Source: Planctomycetota bacterium | Lineage (GTDB): Bacteria; Planctomycetota; MHYJ01; JACQXL01; JACQZI01 | Reading direction: 5' to 3' | Length of the DNA stretch: 64,000 bases | Assembly (NCBI GenBank): GCA_016207825.1 | Contig: JACQZI010000012.1 | Coordinates: 17,532-81,531, forward strand | In this document: positions 35,225 to 44,760 of the stretch, piece after piece | Numbering within the stretch: the first letter of the stretch is position 1 | How the letters are laid out: the number at the start of each line of letters is the position of its first letter | Notes under the pieces: model-generated | What the model was told of the DNA's origin: nothing | The model's database searches: none | What the model saw: only the letters and a program-made list of their open reading frames with translations | Made by a program: the position numbers and the translations under genes

Positions 35225-36250
35225 TTATCTATGTGGTTCAATAATTATTTTAATAGATTTATCCGGGCGGGCAGTGAGCTGGAATCCTTTGACCGTATCT
35301 TTTAATCCAAAGCGGTGGGTAATCATATCCTTGACAGCGACTTTCTTGGAGCGGATTAATTCCATGGCGTCAAGATGGTCTTTTTCGCTTCCCGCATAGG
35401 AAGAGGTCATGGTGACTTCGTTCCTCCAGAAGAGTTTGTTTATCGGGACGGTGATTTCCTCATCATTGGTCGGGGCGAAGAAGAGAATCGTCCCCCCCCG
35501 TTCCACTGATTCCAACGCCTGCTTTACCGCGCTTGTCGCGCCGGCGCAAAGGATAACCAAATCAGCCAGACGGCCGTCATTATTCTTTTGTAACATGGCA
35601 GGTGAGTATTCGGTCGATTTTACGGCAAAATCCGCTCCGAACTTCTTTGCCGAATCCAGCCGGAAATCGTCAATATCCGTGGCAAATATCTTGCCCGCTC
35701 CCAAGGCGCGCGCGCATTTTATATGTAAGAGCCCGGCGATTCCGCTTCCGATGACAAGCACGCTTTGCCCCTTTTTAATATTTGCCTGTCTTTGCCCGCG
35801 CAGGACGCATGCCAAAGGCTCGGTAAAAGTGGCTTCTTCGAAAGAGATGCCCTCCGGTATCTTAAAGACACCTCGCTCGACATTTATTGCCGGCAGGCGA
35901 ACGTATTCGGCAAATCCGCCCGGATGGAAATTAGTTTGTCTTAAAGTATCGCAGGTTGTGTGGTGGCCGCTTTGGCAATAATGGCAGGTATTGCAGGGAA
36001 CGTGGTGCGCGGCGACGATGCGGTCTCCTTTTTTATACTTGGTCACGCCTTGTCCGATTTCATCCACAACGCCGGCGACCTCGTGCCCTAAAACCAGCGG
36101 TGCCTTTTTTATGCGGTACCATTCCATAACATCGCTTCCGCAGATACCGCTTGCCTCTATCCGCATAACGAGTTCCCCTTTGCCCGCCTGTGGTTTGGGT
36201 TGTTCCTCGATACGGATATCTTTATTATTGTAGTACATTGCCACGCGCAT
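35225..36250 (-). CDS. Zinc-dependent medium-chain dehydrogenase
   Basis: 341 residues from MRVAMYYNNKDI at 36250. Catalytic zinc Cys in SGICGSDV, GHEVAGVV for the second ligand, structural zinc cysteines in CNTCHYCQSGHHTTC, and the NAD motif VIGSGIAGLLHIKCARALG. Of the sorbitol/threonine dehydrogenase kind. Its ATG lies five bases after the class II aldolase stop, so the two are co-transcribed, suggesting oxidation of a polyol or sugar-derived alcohol in the same pathway. Confidence 0.92.
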   Translation of the reverse strand: MRVAMYYNNKDIRIEEQPKPQAGKGELVMRIEASGICGSDVMEWYRIKKAPLVLGHEVAGVVDEIGQGVTKYKKGDRIVAAHHVPCNTCHYCQSGHHTTCDTLRQTNFHPGGFAEYVRLPAINVERGVFKIPEGISFEEATFTEPLACVLRGQRQANIKKGQSVLVIGSGIAGLLHIKCARALGAGKIFATDIDDFRLDSAKKFGADFAVKSTEYSPAMLQKNNDGRLADLVILCAGATSAVKQALESVERGGTILFFAPTNDEEITVPINKLFWRNEVTMTSSYAGSEKDHLDAMELIRSKKVAVKDMITHRFGLKDTVKGFQLTARPDKSIKIIIEPHR

Positions 36251-36255
36251 TTTAA

Positions 36256-36840
36256 TTACCTCTTGGCTTTTAATAATCTGGTAAGAAATGTTATATTGGA
36301 ACTGTCTTCCAGCATGGAGGCATAGCGCAGGCATTCTTCTATGGTTTGGCCGACGGTAAAGGTACCGTGTCCGCGTACTATTGCCATCGGATGGGTTTTT
36401 AGTGCTTTAACCAGCGCCTTTTCCATTTCCTTGGAACCGGTGGCGTGTTTTAAGACAAGAACCGGGACCGGCTTCCTGAAAAAGAGCTTCCCTTCCACGG
36501 TAATCGGCGGGACTGATTTCATTATAAGCGAAAGCGCGATGGTCTTGGGCGGATGCATGTGCAGAACCGCTTTTGCCGGGGTATTTCTCAGTATCGCCCG
36601 GTGGGAATTTAGCTCCACGGAGGCTTTGTTATCAGCAGGGCTTTCCTTGTTCAAGGGCACTTCAACGATATCTTTATCCTCCAAAAAACCGAGCATGGCA
36701 GCGCGGCGGTTAATCAGTATTTTATCGCCCACCCGGACGGAGATATTGCCGCTGTGGGTGTTGTTATAGCCCAGTTCGTAGGTGATACGCCCGATTCGCC
36801 TAAATTCTTTGAGGATGGATTGGTATTTTGATGAAGGCAT
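36256..36840 (-). CDS. Class II aldolase/adducin-type aldolase
   Basis: 194 residues. Zinc ligands: LHMHPPKT and a later RGHGTFTVGQT, with the N-terminal NTHSGNISVRVGDKILINRR. Typical of fuculose- or rhamnulose-phosphate aldolases, which split deoxy-sugar phosphates to lactaldehyde and DHAP; decarboxylating relatives exist. First gene of the dehydrogenase/aldolase cluster running to 34370. Confidence 0.9.
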   Translation of the reverse strand: MPSSKYQSILKEFRRIGRITYELGYNNTHSGNISVRVGDKILINRRAAMLGFLEDKDIVEVPLNKESPADNKASVELNSHRAILRNTPAKAVLHMHPPKTIALSLIMKSVPPITVEGKLFFRKPVPVLVLKHATGSKEMEKALVKALKTHPMAIVRGHGTFTVGQTIEECLRYASMLEDSSNITFLTRLLKAKR

Positions 36841-36881
36841 ATTAATTTATGAATTAGTCCCTTTCGCAAGCTTCAGGGATA

Positions 36882-36934
36882 AGAAACTCTAAAGCTCATC
36901 CGCCTTTAAAGAGGCGTCTTCGCTAAGAGTTTCT
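36882..36934. repeat. Nested inverted repeat just downstream of the tRNA
   Basis: AGAAACTCT (36882-36890) pairs with AGAGTTTCT (36926-36934); CGCCT and AGGCG pair inside (36901-36916). It could terminate the tRNA transcript (minus strand). Confidence 0.75.
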
Positions 36935-36936
36935 AA

Positions 36937-37008
36937 TGGGCCCAGTAGGGTTCGAACCTACGACCAACGGATTATGAGTCCGCTGCTCTACCGCTGAGCT
37001 ATGGGCCC
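36937..37008 (-). tRNA. tRNA with CAU anticodon, probably tRNA-Ile2 (lysidine type)
   Basis: 72 bases fold as a normal cloverleaf: acceptor GGGCCCA with TGGGCCC plus A73, D-arm AGCTC..GAGC, anticodon loop CTCATAA (CAU at 36976-36974), T-arm with GTTCGAAC. CCA is not encoded. The anticodon region and variable loop (GACTCATAATC, TTGGTCG) match bacterial tRNA-Ile2 better than elongator Met; Ile2 needs TilS to make lysidine. Elongator tRNA-Met is the alternative. Confidence 0.93.
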
Positions 37009-37068
37009 TCAATAATAGTGGTGTTTATATCATTAGATTTTATCAGAGTCAATAAAATTATCCTTGCA

Positions 37069-38142
37069 TCAATCGGAGGGTAATTTATCAGGCAGGATTG
37101 AATTATCCAATTGGATGTGGTGTTTCCAATTTAATGGGAACTGTCCTAAAATAATTTCTATAGGTATTTGCGTTAGTTCACGGTTTGTTTGCGGTTCGAT
37201 AACGGTTAGCTTATGGGGACCCGTCCATAAGAACTTGCTGATATGACCGCTTTTTTCCAGCTTTTCAGGTTCCTTGCCGTCTACTTTAATCAGGATGTCG
37301 TAGTCTGCGGAATTAGAGATATCAAAGTAAACCAAAGGCCGATACCAGCCGCCGGCCATAGCCCAACTGGCGGCAAGAGAGGTTACCAAAAGGAATCCCA
37401 AAAGCCCCGGCAAAAGTTCGCCTTTTTCCGAAGTGAAAATAAACAACCTAATGCTGCGCGCTAATAGCAATAACAGTATAAACATAATGAGCGAGACTAT
37501 TATCCAGGCGTCTTCCCATAAAAGCGCAAAGAAGAATGAAACAACGCCTGTTCCTATCAATAGTCCGATGAATAAAAGAATCCGTTTAAGCAGTGATTTT
37601 TTAGGATGGAACGGTATAGGTAATGTTTTTTGCCCGGTTTGCGGTTGTTGGGTTGGCGGCAGTTCCTGAGGAGGCGGGTTTTTAAGGTGCTCTTCCGTTA
37701 TATTCCACGAATCTATGCCGGATTTTGGGAAATATAAGTGGAAAACAGACAGGAATTTTTCCACGGCGACGCTGCCAGAAAGATGGGGCAGTCCGCTATT
37801 GTACCTTTCCGCATCGTAAAGCAGCTGTTTTGTTTCTTCTGCCCGGGCCGGGATTGATTCCGTGAACTGTTCGCCGTTTTGAAGCGTCAGGTTTACCAGC
37901 ACATGCCCGTCTTTAATCGTATTCTCAAAAAGCTCTTTCGTCTCCGGATTGGAGATATCCAGCGCATAATGGAAACTATAAGGAGTGGACTGGTCGTAGA
38001 TACTGACAAAACAGGCAATAACCGCGCCTTCGGGCAAGCAGAATAACCTGAAGTTGATTGCGATTTCAACCCCTTTAAACGGGCGAAATTCCGGATTGGA
38101 ACTTACGGGATTAAATGTCAGTAATTTCTGGGTCGTCGCCAT
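37069..38142 (-). CDS. Hypothetical membrane protein
   Basis: 357 residues. The first 120 residues are beta-rich and soluble (FKGVEIAINFRLFCLPEGAVIACFV, YALDISNPETKELFENTI). A Pro/Gln linker is followed by four hydrophobic helices around 180-275 (LLFIGLLIGTGVVSFFFALL; IIVSLIMFILLLLLARSI), and the C-terminal part is a short beta-domain (YDILIKVDGKEPEKLEKSGH). I recognise no family. The ATG sits about 8 bases after a TAATAT box, so a leaderless start is possible. Confidence 0.7.
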   Translation of the reverse strand: MATTQKLLTFNPVSSNPEFRPFKGVEIAINFRLFCLPEGAVIACFVSIYDQSTPYSFHYALDISNPETKELFENTIKDGHVLVNLTLQNGEQFTESIPARAEETKQLLYDAERYNSGLPHLSGSVAVEKFLSVFHLYFPKSGIDSWNITEEHLKNPPPQELPPTQQPQTGQKTLPIPFHPKKSLLKRILLFIGLLIGTGVVSFFFALLWEDAWIIVSLIMFILLLLLARSIRLFIFTSEKGELLPGLLGFLLVTSLAASWAMAGGWYRPLVYFDISNSADYDILIKVDGKEPEKLEKSGHISKFLWTGPHKLTVIEPQTNRELTQIPIEIILGQFPLNWKHHIQLDNSILPDKLPSD

Positions 38143-38236
38143 GGTTTTTTATATTAAAGAGGATATTGTAATATCAGCCGGCAGATTACGCAAGAAAAAG
38201 GTGGTTTGGATAAAATAACATTTTTATCATTATAAC

Positions 38237-38310
38237 TTGACAAAGCGTAAATAACGGGTTATACTAAATAGTTTCCGTTATTACAGGCTTTTAGTCCTTA
38301 TTATAAGGAG
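38237..38310 (+). promoter_or_regulatory. dnaG-rpoD operon promoter and SD
   Basis: TTGACA (38237-38242), 17-base spacer, TATACT (38260-38265), then AAGGAG (38305-38310) thirteen bases before the ATG at 38324. A near-consensus housekeeping promoter. Confidence 0.85.
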
Positions 38311-38323
38311 ATATAACTCCATA

Positions 38324-40132
38324 ATGGGACAATTAATTCCCGAAGAACGCATCCTGGAAGTTCAGCAGGCGAATGACATCGTAGATATTATATCCGAATA
38401 CCTACCTCTTAGAAAATCAGGCTCCGGTTACAAGGCTTTATGCCCGTTCCACGACGAAAAGACCCCTTCGTTTTTAGTGTCGCCCGCAAAGCAGATTTAC
38501 CATTGTTTCGGGTGCCATAAAGGGGGAAATGTTTTTACCTTTGTCATGGCGTTCGAGAAGGTGAATTTTATCGAGGCGGTCAAGATACTGGCCGAGAAAA
38601 GCGGGATAAGATTGATCACCAATCCGACCCCGCAGGAAGATTATAACGAGAAGAAAAGGGCGACTTACCTTAAAATAAACCACTGGGCGACGGATTATTT
38701 CCACAAGAAATTAAGCGGTTCGGATGAAGGGGAAGCCGCCCGCGCCTATCTTGCCAAAAGGGGGTTTAAACAGGGGACTATCGGCAGGTTTCTTTTGGGT
38801 TACGCGCCCGAAGGGTGGGATAATCTGCTTAGGGCTTCCAGGCAGGATAAAATTAAGGAAGATCATCTGGCGGAGCTGGGCCTGATATTGCCGCGCAAGG
38901 AGAGGGAAGGATATTACGACCGCTTCAGGAACCGTCTGATGTTCCCGATATTCAACAGCCGCGACCGGGTGGTCGGCTTCGGCGGACGTGCTTTGGATGA
39001 TACCGAGCCGGTTTACCTGAATTCTCCGGAGAGTGCTATTTTCAGCAAAGGCAAGACTCTATACGGACTGAATTTCGCCAAGGAAAGCGCGGATAAAAAG
39101 GGGCTTTTGTGCATCGTAGAAGGTTATACGGACGTGATGATGGCACACCAGGCGGGACTGGAATGGGTGGTGGCGACTTTGGGGACTGCTTTGACCGAAC
39201 ACCACATAAAACTCCTTCGGCGTTTTGTCAATAAGGTGGTTTTGGTTTACGATGCCGATATCGCCGGAGAAAAAGCCTCGGCGCGGACGCTTGATATGTT
39301 TTTGTCCGAGGAGCTGGATTTGAATATCGCTGAATTGCCCAAGGGGCTCGACCCTTACGATTGCATCGTCCAGAAAGGCGCGAATGTCTTTGCCAGGGCG
39401 ATAGACCAGGCAAAGGATTTATTCAGCTACCGGATGGCGTCTATCAGGAATAAGTATGATTTAAACAACCTTGATGAGAAGGCGAAAGCGATTGACGAGG
39501 TGCTGGAGATGCTTTCACTGATTCCTAATATCGTCAAAAGGAATTTATTGATTAAGCGTCTGGCCGAAGAAACCCAGACCAAGGAGAATGTCTTGCGTCT
39601 GCGTTTGGCCGAACGGGAGAAACAGAAGAAATTCGCCTATGCTCCGGCGCCCAAAGAAACCGCGGTGCGAAAGACAAACTCAGCCGGGGTGATGGCGCTT
39701 AGGAATATTATTGAGATGATGATTATCAACAACGACACTATTAACAAAATCCGGAAGAACCTGATATCGGAGGATTTTTCCTCCCCTCCTTATGTGAGGA
39801 TTATTACAGAGATTTTCCGGGTTTATGATAAATACGGTAAGGTTGAACTGGATACGCTTTTGTCTGTTTTGTCTGATGACCCGGCTTGCGTCAACGAGGT
39901 GATCGAAGTGACGGAACGCAATATCATCAGCGACAAAGAGGCCTGCCGGGAACACTTGGATGAACAGATTGAATTCTTCAGCAAACAGCGAAGGCAGAGC
40001 AAAGAAATTCCTTTATTAAAGAAGGAATTGAAGGAAACTTTGTGCAAAGGCGACGATGAAAGTTTCCGCAACGCCCAGAAAAAATACCTGGAGTTGAGGA
40101 AATCCTTGCTTCATAAAGTGAGGAGTAAATAA
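38324..40132 (+). CDS. dnaG: DNA primase
   Basis: 602 residues. CHC2-type zinc finger: C40PFH then CFGC near 61-64; the toprim metal sites are CIVEGYTDV and [13 protein letters not shown]. Primase makes RNA primers for replication. The C-terminal helicase-interaction region (residues 450-600) is normal in length. Its stop overlaps the rpoD ATG by one base (TAATG), so the two are translationally coupled, as in the macromolecular-synthesis operon, but rpsU is missing. Confidence 0.96.
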   Translation: MGQLIPEERILEVQQANDIVDIISEYLPLRKSGSGYKALCPFHDEKTPSFLVSPAKQIYHCFGCHKGGNVFTFVMAFEKVNFIEAVKILAEKSGIRLITNPTPQEDYNEKKRATYLKINHWATDYFHKKLSGSDEGEAARAYLAKRGFKQGTIGRFLLGYAPEGWDNLLRASRQDKIKEDHLAELGLILPRKEREGYYDRFRNRLMFPIFNSRDRVVGFGGRALDDTEPVYLNSPESAIFSKGKTLYGLNFAKESADKKGLLCIVEGYTDVMMAHQAGLEWVVATLGTALTEHHIKLLRRFVNKVVLVYDADIAGEKASARTLDMFLSEELDLNIAELPKGLDPYDCIVQKGANVFARAIDQAKDLFSYRMASIRNKYDLNNLDEKAKAIDEVLEMLSLIPNIVKRNLLIKRLAEETQTKENVLRLRLAEREKQKKFAYAPAPKETAVRKTNSAGVMALRNIIEMMIINNDTINKIRKNLISEDFSSPPYVRIITEIFRVYDKYGKVELDTLLSVLSDDPACVNEVIEVTERNIISDKEACREHLDEQIEFFSKQRRQSKEIPLLKKELKETLCKGDDESFRNAQKKYLELRKSLLHKVRSK

Positions 40133-41787
40133 TGACAAAAATAAATAATGATTTAAAACAACTTATAGAAAGCGGCAAGAAACGCGGGTTTCTTACCTAC
40201 GACGAAATCAATAAAGTTCTTCCGGCTGATATGATTTCCCAGGATAAGCTTGATAAGCTTTTGACCATGATTGACGACCAGGGAATCGAGTTGGTTGACG
40301 AGGAACGTCCTTTTGAGCATGATATAACGGAAGAGCCGGCTAAAGGGGAAGACGGGGATAGCGTGACGGAAAGTGCGATACCTGAGGAAAAGGTTTCCCA
40401 TATTGATGATCCGGTCCGGCTTTACCTTACCCAGATGGGCGAAATTCCTTTACTTTCCCGTGTGGAGGAGTTGATTCTGGCTAAGAAGATAGAATCCACG
40501 CGTAAGAGGTATCGTGAAAAGGTGTTGGAATCACCGGTGGCGATAATGGAAACTATTAAAGTCCTGGAAGATGTACGTGACGGGAATATCGCATACGACA
40601 GGACACTTCGGGCAGAAGCCGCGATAGACCTATCCAAAGTCAGCATCATAAAAAGGCTTCCCAGGATTATTACTAAGCTGAAAGAATTTTTAAAAGAAGC
40701 ACAGGATAGTTACAGTATTCTTGCCAATAACAGTCTTGCCGGTAAAAAGAAAGAAGCTGTAGCCAGAAAGGTTTCGGGCATTCAGGCGAAATGGGTGAAA
40801 ATAACCGAGGATCTTAATGTCCAGACAAAGAAAATCAATCCTGTAGTTGACAGGTTGAAAGATATTTCGAAAAGGTTCAGCGGTATAATGAAAGAGCTGG
40901 ATATCATCAGGAAATCGGCGAAGAATAAATCTCGTTTGAACGAGTTGAACCAAGAACTTTTCGGTTTAAAGTTGCTGGTCTTTGAGGATGACAACGACCT
41001 GAAAGCACGGTTAAAGGAGATAAGCCGCCGGGTGCAGGAATACGAAATGGCTAAAAGGAAATTGTCCAGCGCCAACTTGAGATTGGTGGTAAGCATTGCC
41101 AAAAAATACCGCAACAGGGGTTTAAGTTTTCTTGATTTAATCCAGGAGGGTAATACCGGTTTGATGCGTGCCGTGGAAAAATACGAATACAGGCGCGGGT
41201 ATAAATTTTCAACCTATGCTACCTGGTGGATACGGCAGGCCATTACCAGGGCGATTGCCGACCAGTCCCGGACAATCAGGATTCCGGTGCACATGGTCGA
41301 AACGATGAGCCGTCTTAAAAATACCGCCAAGAAATTACTTCAGGAAAAAGGGCGCGAGCCGACCGTGGAAGAAATATCGGAAAATTCCCATATCCCTCTG
41401 GACGAGACGAAAAGGGTGCTTAAGATTTCGCGTTATCCCGTTTCGCTGGATAAGCCCATCGGCTACTCGGAAGACGGCCAGGTTGGGGATTTTATTGAAG
41501 ACCGCCGTGTTCAATCGCCTCTTAAAGCGGCAACTCAGGATATGCTTAGGGAACGCTTGAATGATGTCCTTAACTCGCTTTCTTTCCGTGAACGGGAAAT
41601 AGTAAAGCTTCGTTACGGCATAGAAACAGGATATGCTTATACCCTGGAAGAGGTCGGCAAGATATTTAACGTGACGCGAGAAAGAATCAGGCAGATAGAA
41701 GCCAAGGCGCTGAGGAAATTACAGCATCCTATCCGAAGCCGTAAATTAATTAATTTCTTAGAGAAAACAGGTGCAAAAGAAGAATGA
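40132..41787 (+). CDS. rpoD: Primary sigma factor RpoD
   Basis: 551 residues. N-terminal region 1.1, region 1.2 ([17 protein letters not shown]), region 2 ([39 protein letters not shown]) and region 4 ([15 protein letters not shown] and [17 protein letters not shown] helix-turn-helix). Between 1.2 and 2 lies a long nonconserved spacer, as in primary sigmas. It matches the many TTGACA/TATAAT promoters in this window. Overlaps dnaG upstream and the zinc-ribbon gene downstream. Confidence 0.97.
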   Translation: MTKINNDLKQLIESGKKRGFLTYDEINKVLPADMISQDKLDKLLTMIDDQGIELVDEERPFEHDITEEPAKGEDGDSVTESAIPEEKVSHIDDPVRLYLTQMGEIPLLSRVEELILAKKIESTRKRYREKVLESPVAIMETIKVLEDVRDGNIAYDRTLRAEAAIDLSKVSIIKRLPRIITKLKEFLKEAQDSYSILANNSLAGKKKEAVARKVSGIQAKWVKITEDLNVQTKKINPVVDRLKDISKRFSGIMKELDIIRKSAKNKSRLNELNQELFGLKLLVFEDDNDLKARLKEISRRVQEYEMAKRKLSSANLRLVVSIAKKYRNRGLSFLDLIQEGNTGLMRAVEKYEYRRGYKFSTYATWWIRQAITRAIADQSRTIRIPVHMVETMSRLKNTAKKLLQEKGREPTVEEISENSHIPLDETKRVLKISRYPVSLDKPIGYSEDGQVGDFIEDRRVQSPLKAATQDMLRERLNDVLNSLSFREREIVKLRYGIETGYAYTLEEVGKIFNVTRERIRQIEAKALRKLQHPIRSRKLINFLEKTGAKEE

Positions 41788-42488
41788 TAAACGATACGAT
41801 TAAAGTACTGACGGATTTACAGGAAATTGATGTAAAAATTCATGCACTGGAAGAGGAAAAAAGGAAAAAACCATTGGTTCTGGGGGAAGAAGATAAAGCG
41901 GTTAATACCCTGAAGGAAAAATTAGCCTTACTTCAAAACAGCCACAAGGATTCAAGGAAAGAGATAGACCAGAAAGAACTGGCGCTTAAGGAAAAAGAGG
42001 AAAAAGTCGTCAAGTTAAACGTCCAGCTGAATACCATTAAGACCAATAAAGAATATTCAACCATCCTGAACGAAATCAGCTCCGTTAAGGCTGATATGAG
42101 TGTTTTGGAAGACGAAATCCTTGGTTCCTTTTCTCGTGCCGAACAAATACAGAAGGATGCGGAAAGTGTCCAGAAGGAGTTGGATATTGCCCTGAAGAAG
42201 CGTAATGAGGTGGCAAAAGAAGTTGATACGGCGGTGGCTGAAGTCAATAAAGCGCTCGAAGAATTATACGTAAAAAGAAGCGAGTTTGCGGAAAAAGTTC
42301 CTTCCGGATTTATGACTATTTACGAGAAAATAATCGCCCATACAACTAATAAAACCGCTTTAGCACAGGTGATAGAAGATGTTTGCCAGGGGTGCTTCAT
42401 GGATGTTTCCCCCCAAGAAATTAACGAGTTGATGAGGGGCAAGGAGATTATCCGTTGCCGTTCTTGTTCCCGGATTTTGTACCTGTAA
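41784..42488 (+). CDS. Coiled-coil protein with C4 zinc ribbon
   Basis: 234 residues. Residues 1-170 are a long helical coiled coil ([40 protein letters not shown]). The C-terminus is a zinc ribbon: [23 protein letters not shown]. This matches the C4-type zinc-ribbon (CdsZ/DUF164) family, whose members bind nucleic acids or regulate translation. It overlaps the rpoD stop by four bases, a common arrangement for this family. Confidence 0.9.
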   Translation: MINDTIKVLTDLQEIDVKIHALEEEKRKKPLVLGEEDKAVNTLKEKLALLQNSHKDSRKEIDQKELALKEKEEKVVKLNVQLNTIKTNKEYSTILNEISSVKADMSVLEDEILGSFSRAEQIQKDAESVQKELDIALKKRNEVAKEVDTAVAEVNKALEELYVKRSEFAEKVPSGFMTIYEKIIAHTTNKTALAQVIEDVCQGCFMDVSPQEINELMRGKEIIRCRSCSRILYL

Positions 42489-42510
42489 GAAAAGGTGATT
42501 AACTTTTCTT
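42487..42510. terminator. Shared AT-rich stem-loop between convergent genes
   Basis: AAGAAAAG (42487-42494) and CTTTTCTT (42503-42510), with both stop codons inside or next to it. Likely a bidirectional terminator. Confidence 0.55.
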
Positions 42511-43290
42511 GCAGCGTAGGAGCGTTGCATTTTCGCCCCTGAATACCTTAGCACCTTCCTGTGTTTTTAAGGTGATCCCTTTGTGAAGGTCAATATCGAT
42601 TACTTTTCCTTCCACTGTTTTACCTTCAACTTCTAGGGCGATCTCTGCGCCGATGATTCCGGACATATTTTTCCAGGCATCCGATATTTCATTTTCCTGC
42701 TTACTAAGCACTTTTTGGTACCAGTTATCAAGATACATTAAAAATTGGCGGAAAATGTCCTTCTGGTTTATTAAAGCGCCTGTTTCCATATATAATGAAG
42801 TGACTATTTGGTTTAAATCAGCCGGGATTTCTTCGCTCTTCATGTTAATATTAAACCCGATGCCTAAAATCATGGCTTCTGGTTTGCTAGCGATACACTT
42901 GGTTTCCACGATAATGCCGGCTATTTTTCGCTCATTAATAATGACGTCATTGGGCCACCTGATTTTGGCGTCAAGCTGGAATTTGTCTTTTAATAATTTA
43001 CAAATGGCAATTGCTCCGATGACCATCAATAAGGATGATTTTTCTATGGGCATATCCGGTTTTAAAATGACAGATGCCCAGATACCGGCGTCTTTGGGTG
43101 CATGCCAGGAACGATTGAATCGTCCCCTGCCTTTCAACTGTTCATCGGCAAAGATAACCGTTCCCTCCGGGCTGCCTCTTGAAACTTCCAGCCAGGCAAG
43201 GTCGTTAGTGGAGGTAACCTTTTTGAAACAACGTATCTGCCGCCCGATTGTCTTAACAGGCAAATTTTCAAACCAGGTTTCTTCTAACAT
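42499..43290 (-). CDS. birA: Biotin-protein ligase
   Basis: 263 residues from MLEETWFENL at 43290 (the frame opening at 43332 overlaps the TonB-like gene). Catalytic motif GRGRFNRSWHAPKDAGIW (biotinyl-AMP loop GRGRxxRxW), ATP-binding KIRWPNDVIINERKIAGIIVE, and a C-terminal SH3-like domain (DIDLHKGITLKTQEGAKVF). No N-terminal helix-turn-helix, so it lacks the repressor function of E. coli BirA. It attaches biotin to carboxylases. Confidence 0.93.
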   Translation of the reverse strand: MLEETWFENLPVKTIGRQIRCFKKVTSTNDLAWLEVSRGSPEGTVIFADEQLKGRGRFNRSWHAPKDAGIWASVILKPDMPIEKSSLLMVIGAIAICKLLKDKFQLDAKIRWPNDVIINERKIAGIIVETKCIASKPEAMILGIGFNINMKSEEIPADLNQIVTSLYMETGALINQKDIFRQFLMYLDNWYQKVLSKQENEISDAWKNMSGIIGAEIALEVEGKTVEGKVIDIDLHKGITLKTQEGAKVFRGENATLLRCKKS

Positions 43291-43306
43291 AGTTATCTTT
43301 AGCGGC

Positions 43307-44065
43307 TTATTTCTGGTATATAAAAGGAACAATTATTGTTAATGAAGGCATATCCACTTTTTTAGAAATATCCGGGAAGGGAGCGGCCGCTTTGACAGTT
43401 TCAAGCGCGGCCATATCAAGGATGGGGAAATCGGAATGATTGGTTATTTCGGCATCCAGAATCTCGCCCTTGGGGTTGACCGTTATTTTTACGGTGACTT
43501 TGCCGGAAAGTTTTTGCCTCTTAGCTTCTTCTGGGACAAAATATTTCGCCTGTATTTGCTCCTGCACCCTTTTTAGGTAGGGTTTATTCTCTCCGGCCAG
43601 GCGCAATCTTAATTCCGGCGTTAAGTTGCTTCTATCGTAGAATTCTTCCAGTTCTTTCAGTTTTTGCTGGGCTTGTTCCGGCGTAAGAGTAGAGTGAATG
43701 GTTTCTTCAGGCTTTGCATACGGTTCATCCTTTTGTTCAATAGGCTTTATTTCTTCAGGCAAGACAGATATGTTTTTTTCTGACACATCTTTTTCTTCAG
43801 TTTGAGGAGGAGTTTCCGGTGGCTTTGCTTCCGGATTATCGGGTGTTACCTTAGGGGCGTCCTGCGGCGGTTCCGGCTGCTCTGATTTCAGATTGTTCGG
43901 CTGTGCCCGCAGTTCTTCGAAGATAAAATCAAGGTCGCGGGAGGTGTATTGGTAAGGCTTGCTGAAACTTAATGCAGGCAGTATTATTAAAACTACCAGA
44001 TGAAAGGCTACAGAAATAATTAAAGTGAGTTTTATCCCGGAAATCTTTCTTGTTTCAACGGCCAT
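43307..44065 (-). CDS. TonB-like energy transducer
   Basis: 252 residues: one N-terminal helix (LTLIISVAFHLVVLIILPAL), a long Pro/Glu-rich periplasmic spacer (QPNNLKSEQPEPPQDAPKVTPDNPE), and a C-terminal TonB domain (VTVKITVNPKGEILDAEIT, LDMAALETVKAAAPFP). Probably a paralogue of the gene at 4327-5028. It begins three bases after the Asp23-like gene stop, so they form one transcript with birA. No exbBD in the window. Confidence 0.88.
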   Translation of the reverse strand: MAVETRKISGIKLTLIISVAFHLVVLIILPALSFSKPYQYTSRDLDFIFEELRAQPNNLKSEQPEPPQDAPKVTPDNPEAKPPETPPQTEEKDVSEKNISVLPEEIKPIEQKDEPYAKPEETIHSTLTPEQAQQKLKELEEFYDRSNLTPELRLRLAGENKPYLKRVQEQIQAKYFVPEEAKRQKLSGKVTVKITVNPKGEILDAEITNHSDFPILDMAALETVKAAAPFPDISKKVDMPSLTIIVPFIYQK

Positions 44066-44067
44066 AA

Positions 44068-44697
44068 CTATTCGCTATCAACCGGATACTGGGGACCGTA
44101 AAACATTCCCTGCTCAATAAGGTCTGATTTTTTCTTGCTGTCGGATTTTTTATGGTCGCGTTCCACTATGTTGGTAAGATATAACTGGAAGACAGGAGGT
44201 TCTTTTACCTCGACGATTTCCTGAAACCTCATGTGTATCATTTCTTGGATTTTTGCGGTTACTTCCTGGACATTAGTCCCTTCCCAGGCGGAATAATAGG
44301 CGGTAATCACTATCGGTTTCGCTTCAGATTTTTTGTCCTTCCTGATGCGGATGTGGATATCGTGCACCTCGGCCAGTTTCTTTACCGCCCGGCGCAGGGA
44401 ATTTTCTATTGCCGAGAGTGAAATGGAGAATTCACCGCTTGCCACATTCAGTTTTATATGGGTTGCATATTGGCGGACAAACAAGTGGCTCAAGAAATAA
44501 AGCAGGTTAAAAAGGACAATATATACGGTCAATAATAAAGCGACCATTCGCACCGATGGGTTGGTATTGATTTGGTCGATAAAATTACCAATCATTACGA
44601 TATTGATGATATCAGATGCCCAGGCAAATCCGATTACTCCGAATCCAACCGCTACCAGCCAGTTCGTCAAACGGAGAATATATCCGATTACTTTCAT
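44068..44697 (-). CDS. Asp23/AmaP-like membrane protein
   Basis: 209 residues. Two N-terminal helices (LVAVGFGVIGFAWASDIINIVMI; MVALLLTVYIVLFNLLYFL) anchor a cytoplasmic Asp23/Gls24-like domain (EFSISLSAIENSLRRAVKKLAEVHDIHIRIRKDK, VQEVTAKIQEMIHMRFQEI). AmaP is the membrane anchor for Asp23 in Firmicutes; here the protein stands alone and could combine both parts. SD AAGGAG upstream. Confidence 0.8.
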   Translation of the reverse strand: MKVIGYILRLTNWLVAVGFGVIGFAWASDIINIVMIGNFIDQINTNPSVRMVALLLTVYIVLFNLLYFLSHLFVRQYATHIKLNVASGEFSISLSAIENSLRRAVKKLAEVHDIHIRIRKDKKSEAKPIVITAYYSAWEGTNVQEVTAKIQEMIHMRFQEIVEVKEPPVFQLYLTNIVERDHKKSDSKKKSDLIEQGMFYGPQYPVDSE

Positions 44698-44760
44698 ATA
44701 AAAACTCCTTATAAGAACGACCTTTGTATTCTATATAAAAGGTATCGTTTTGTAAAGTAA

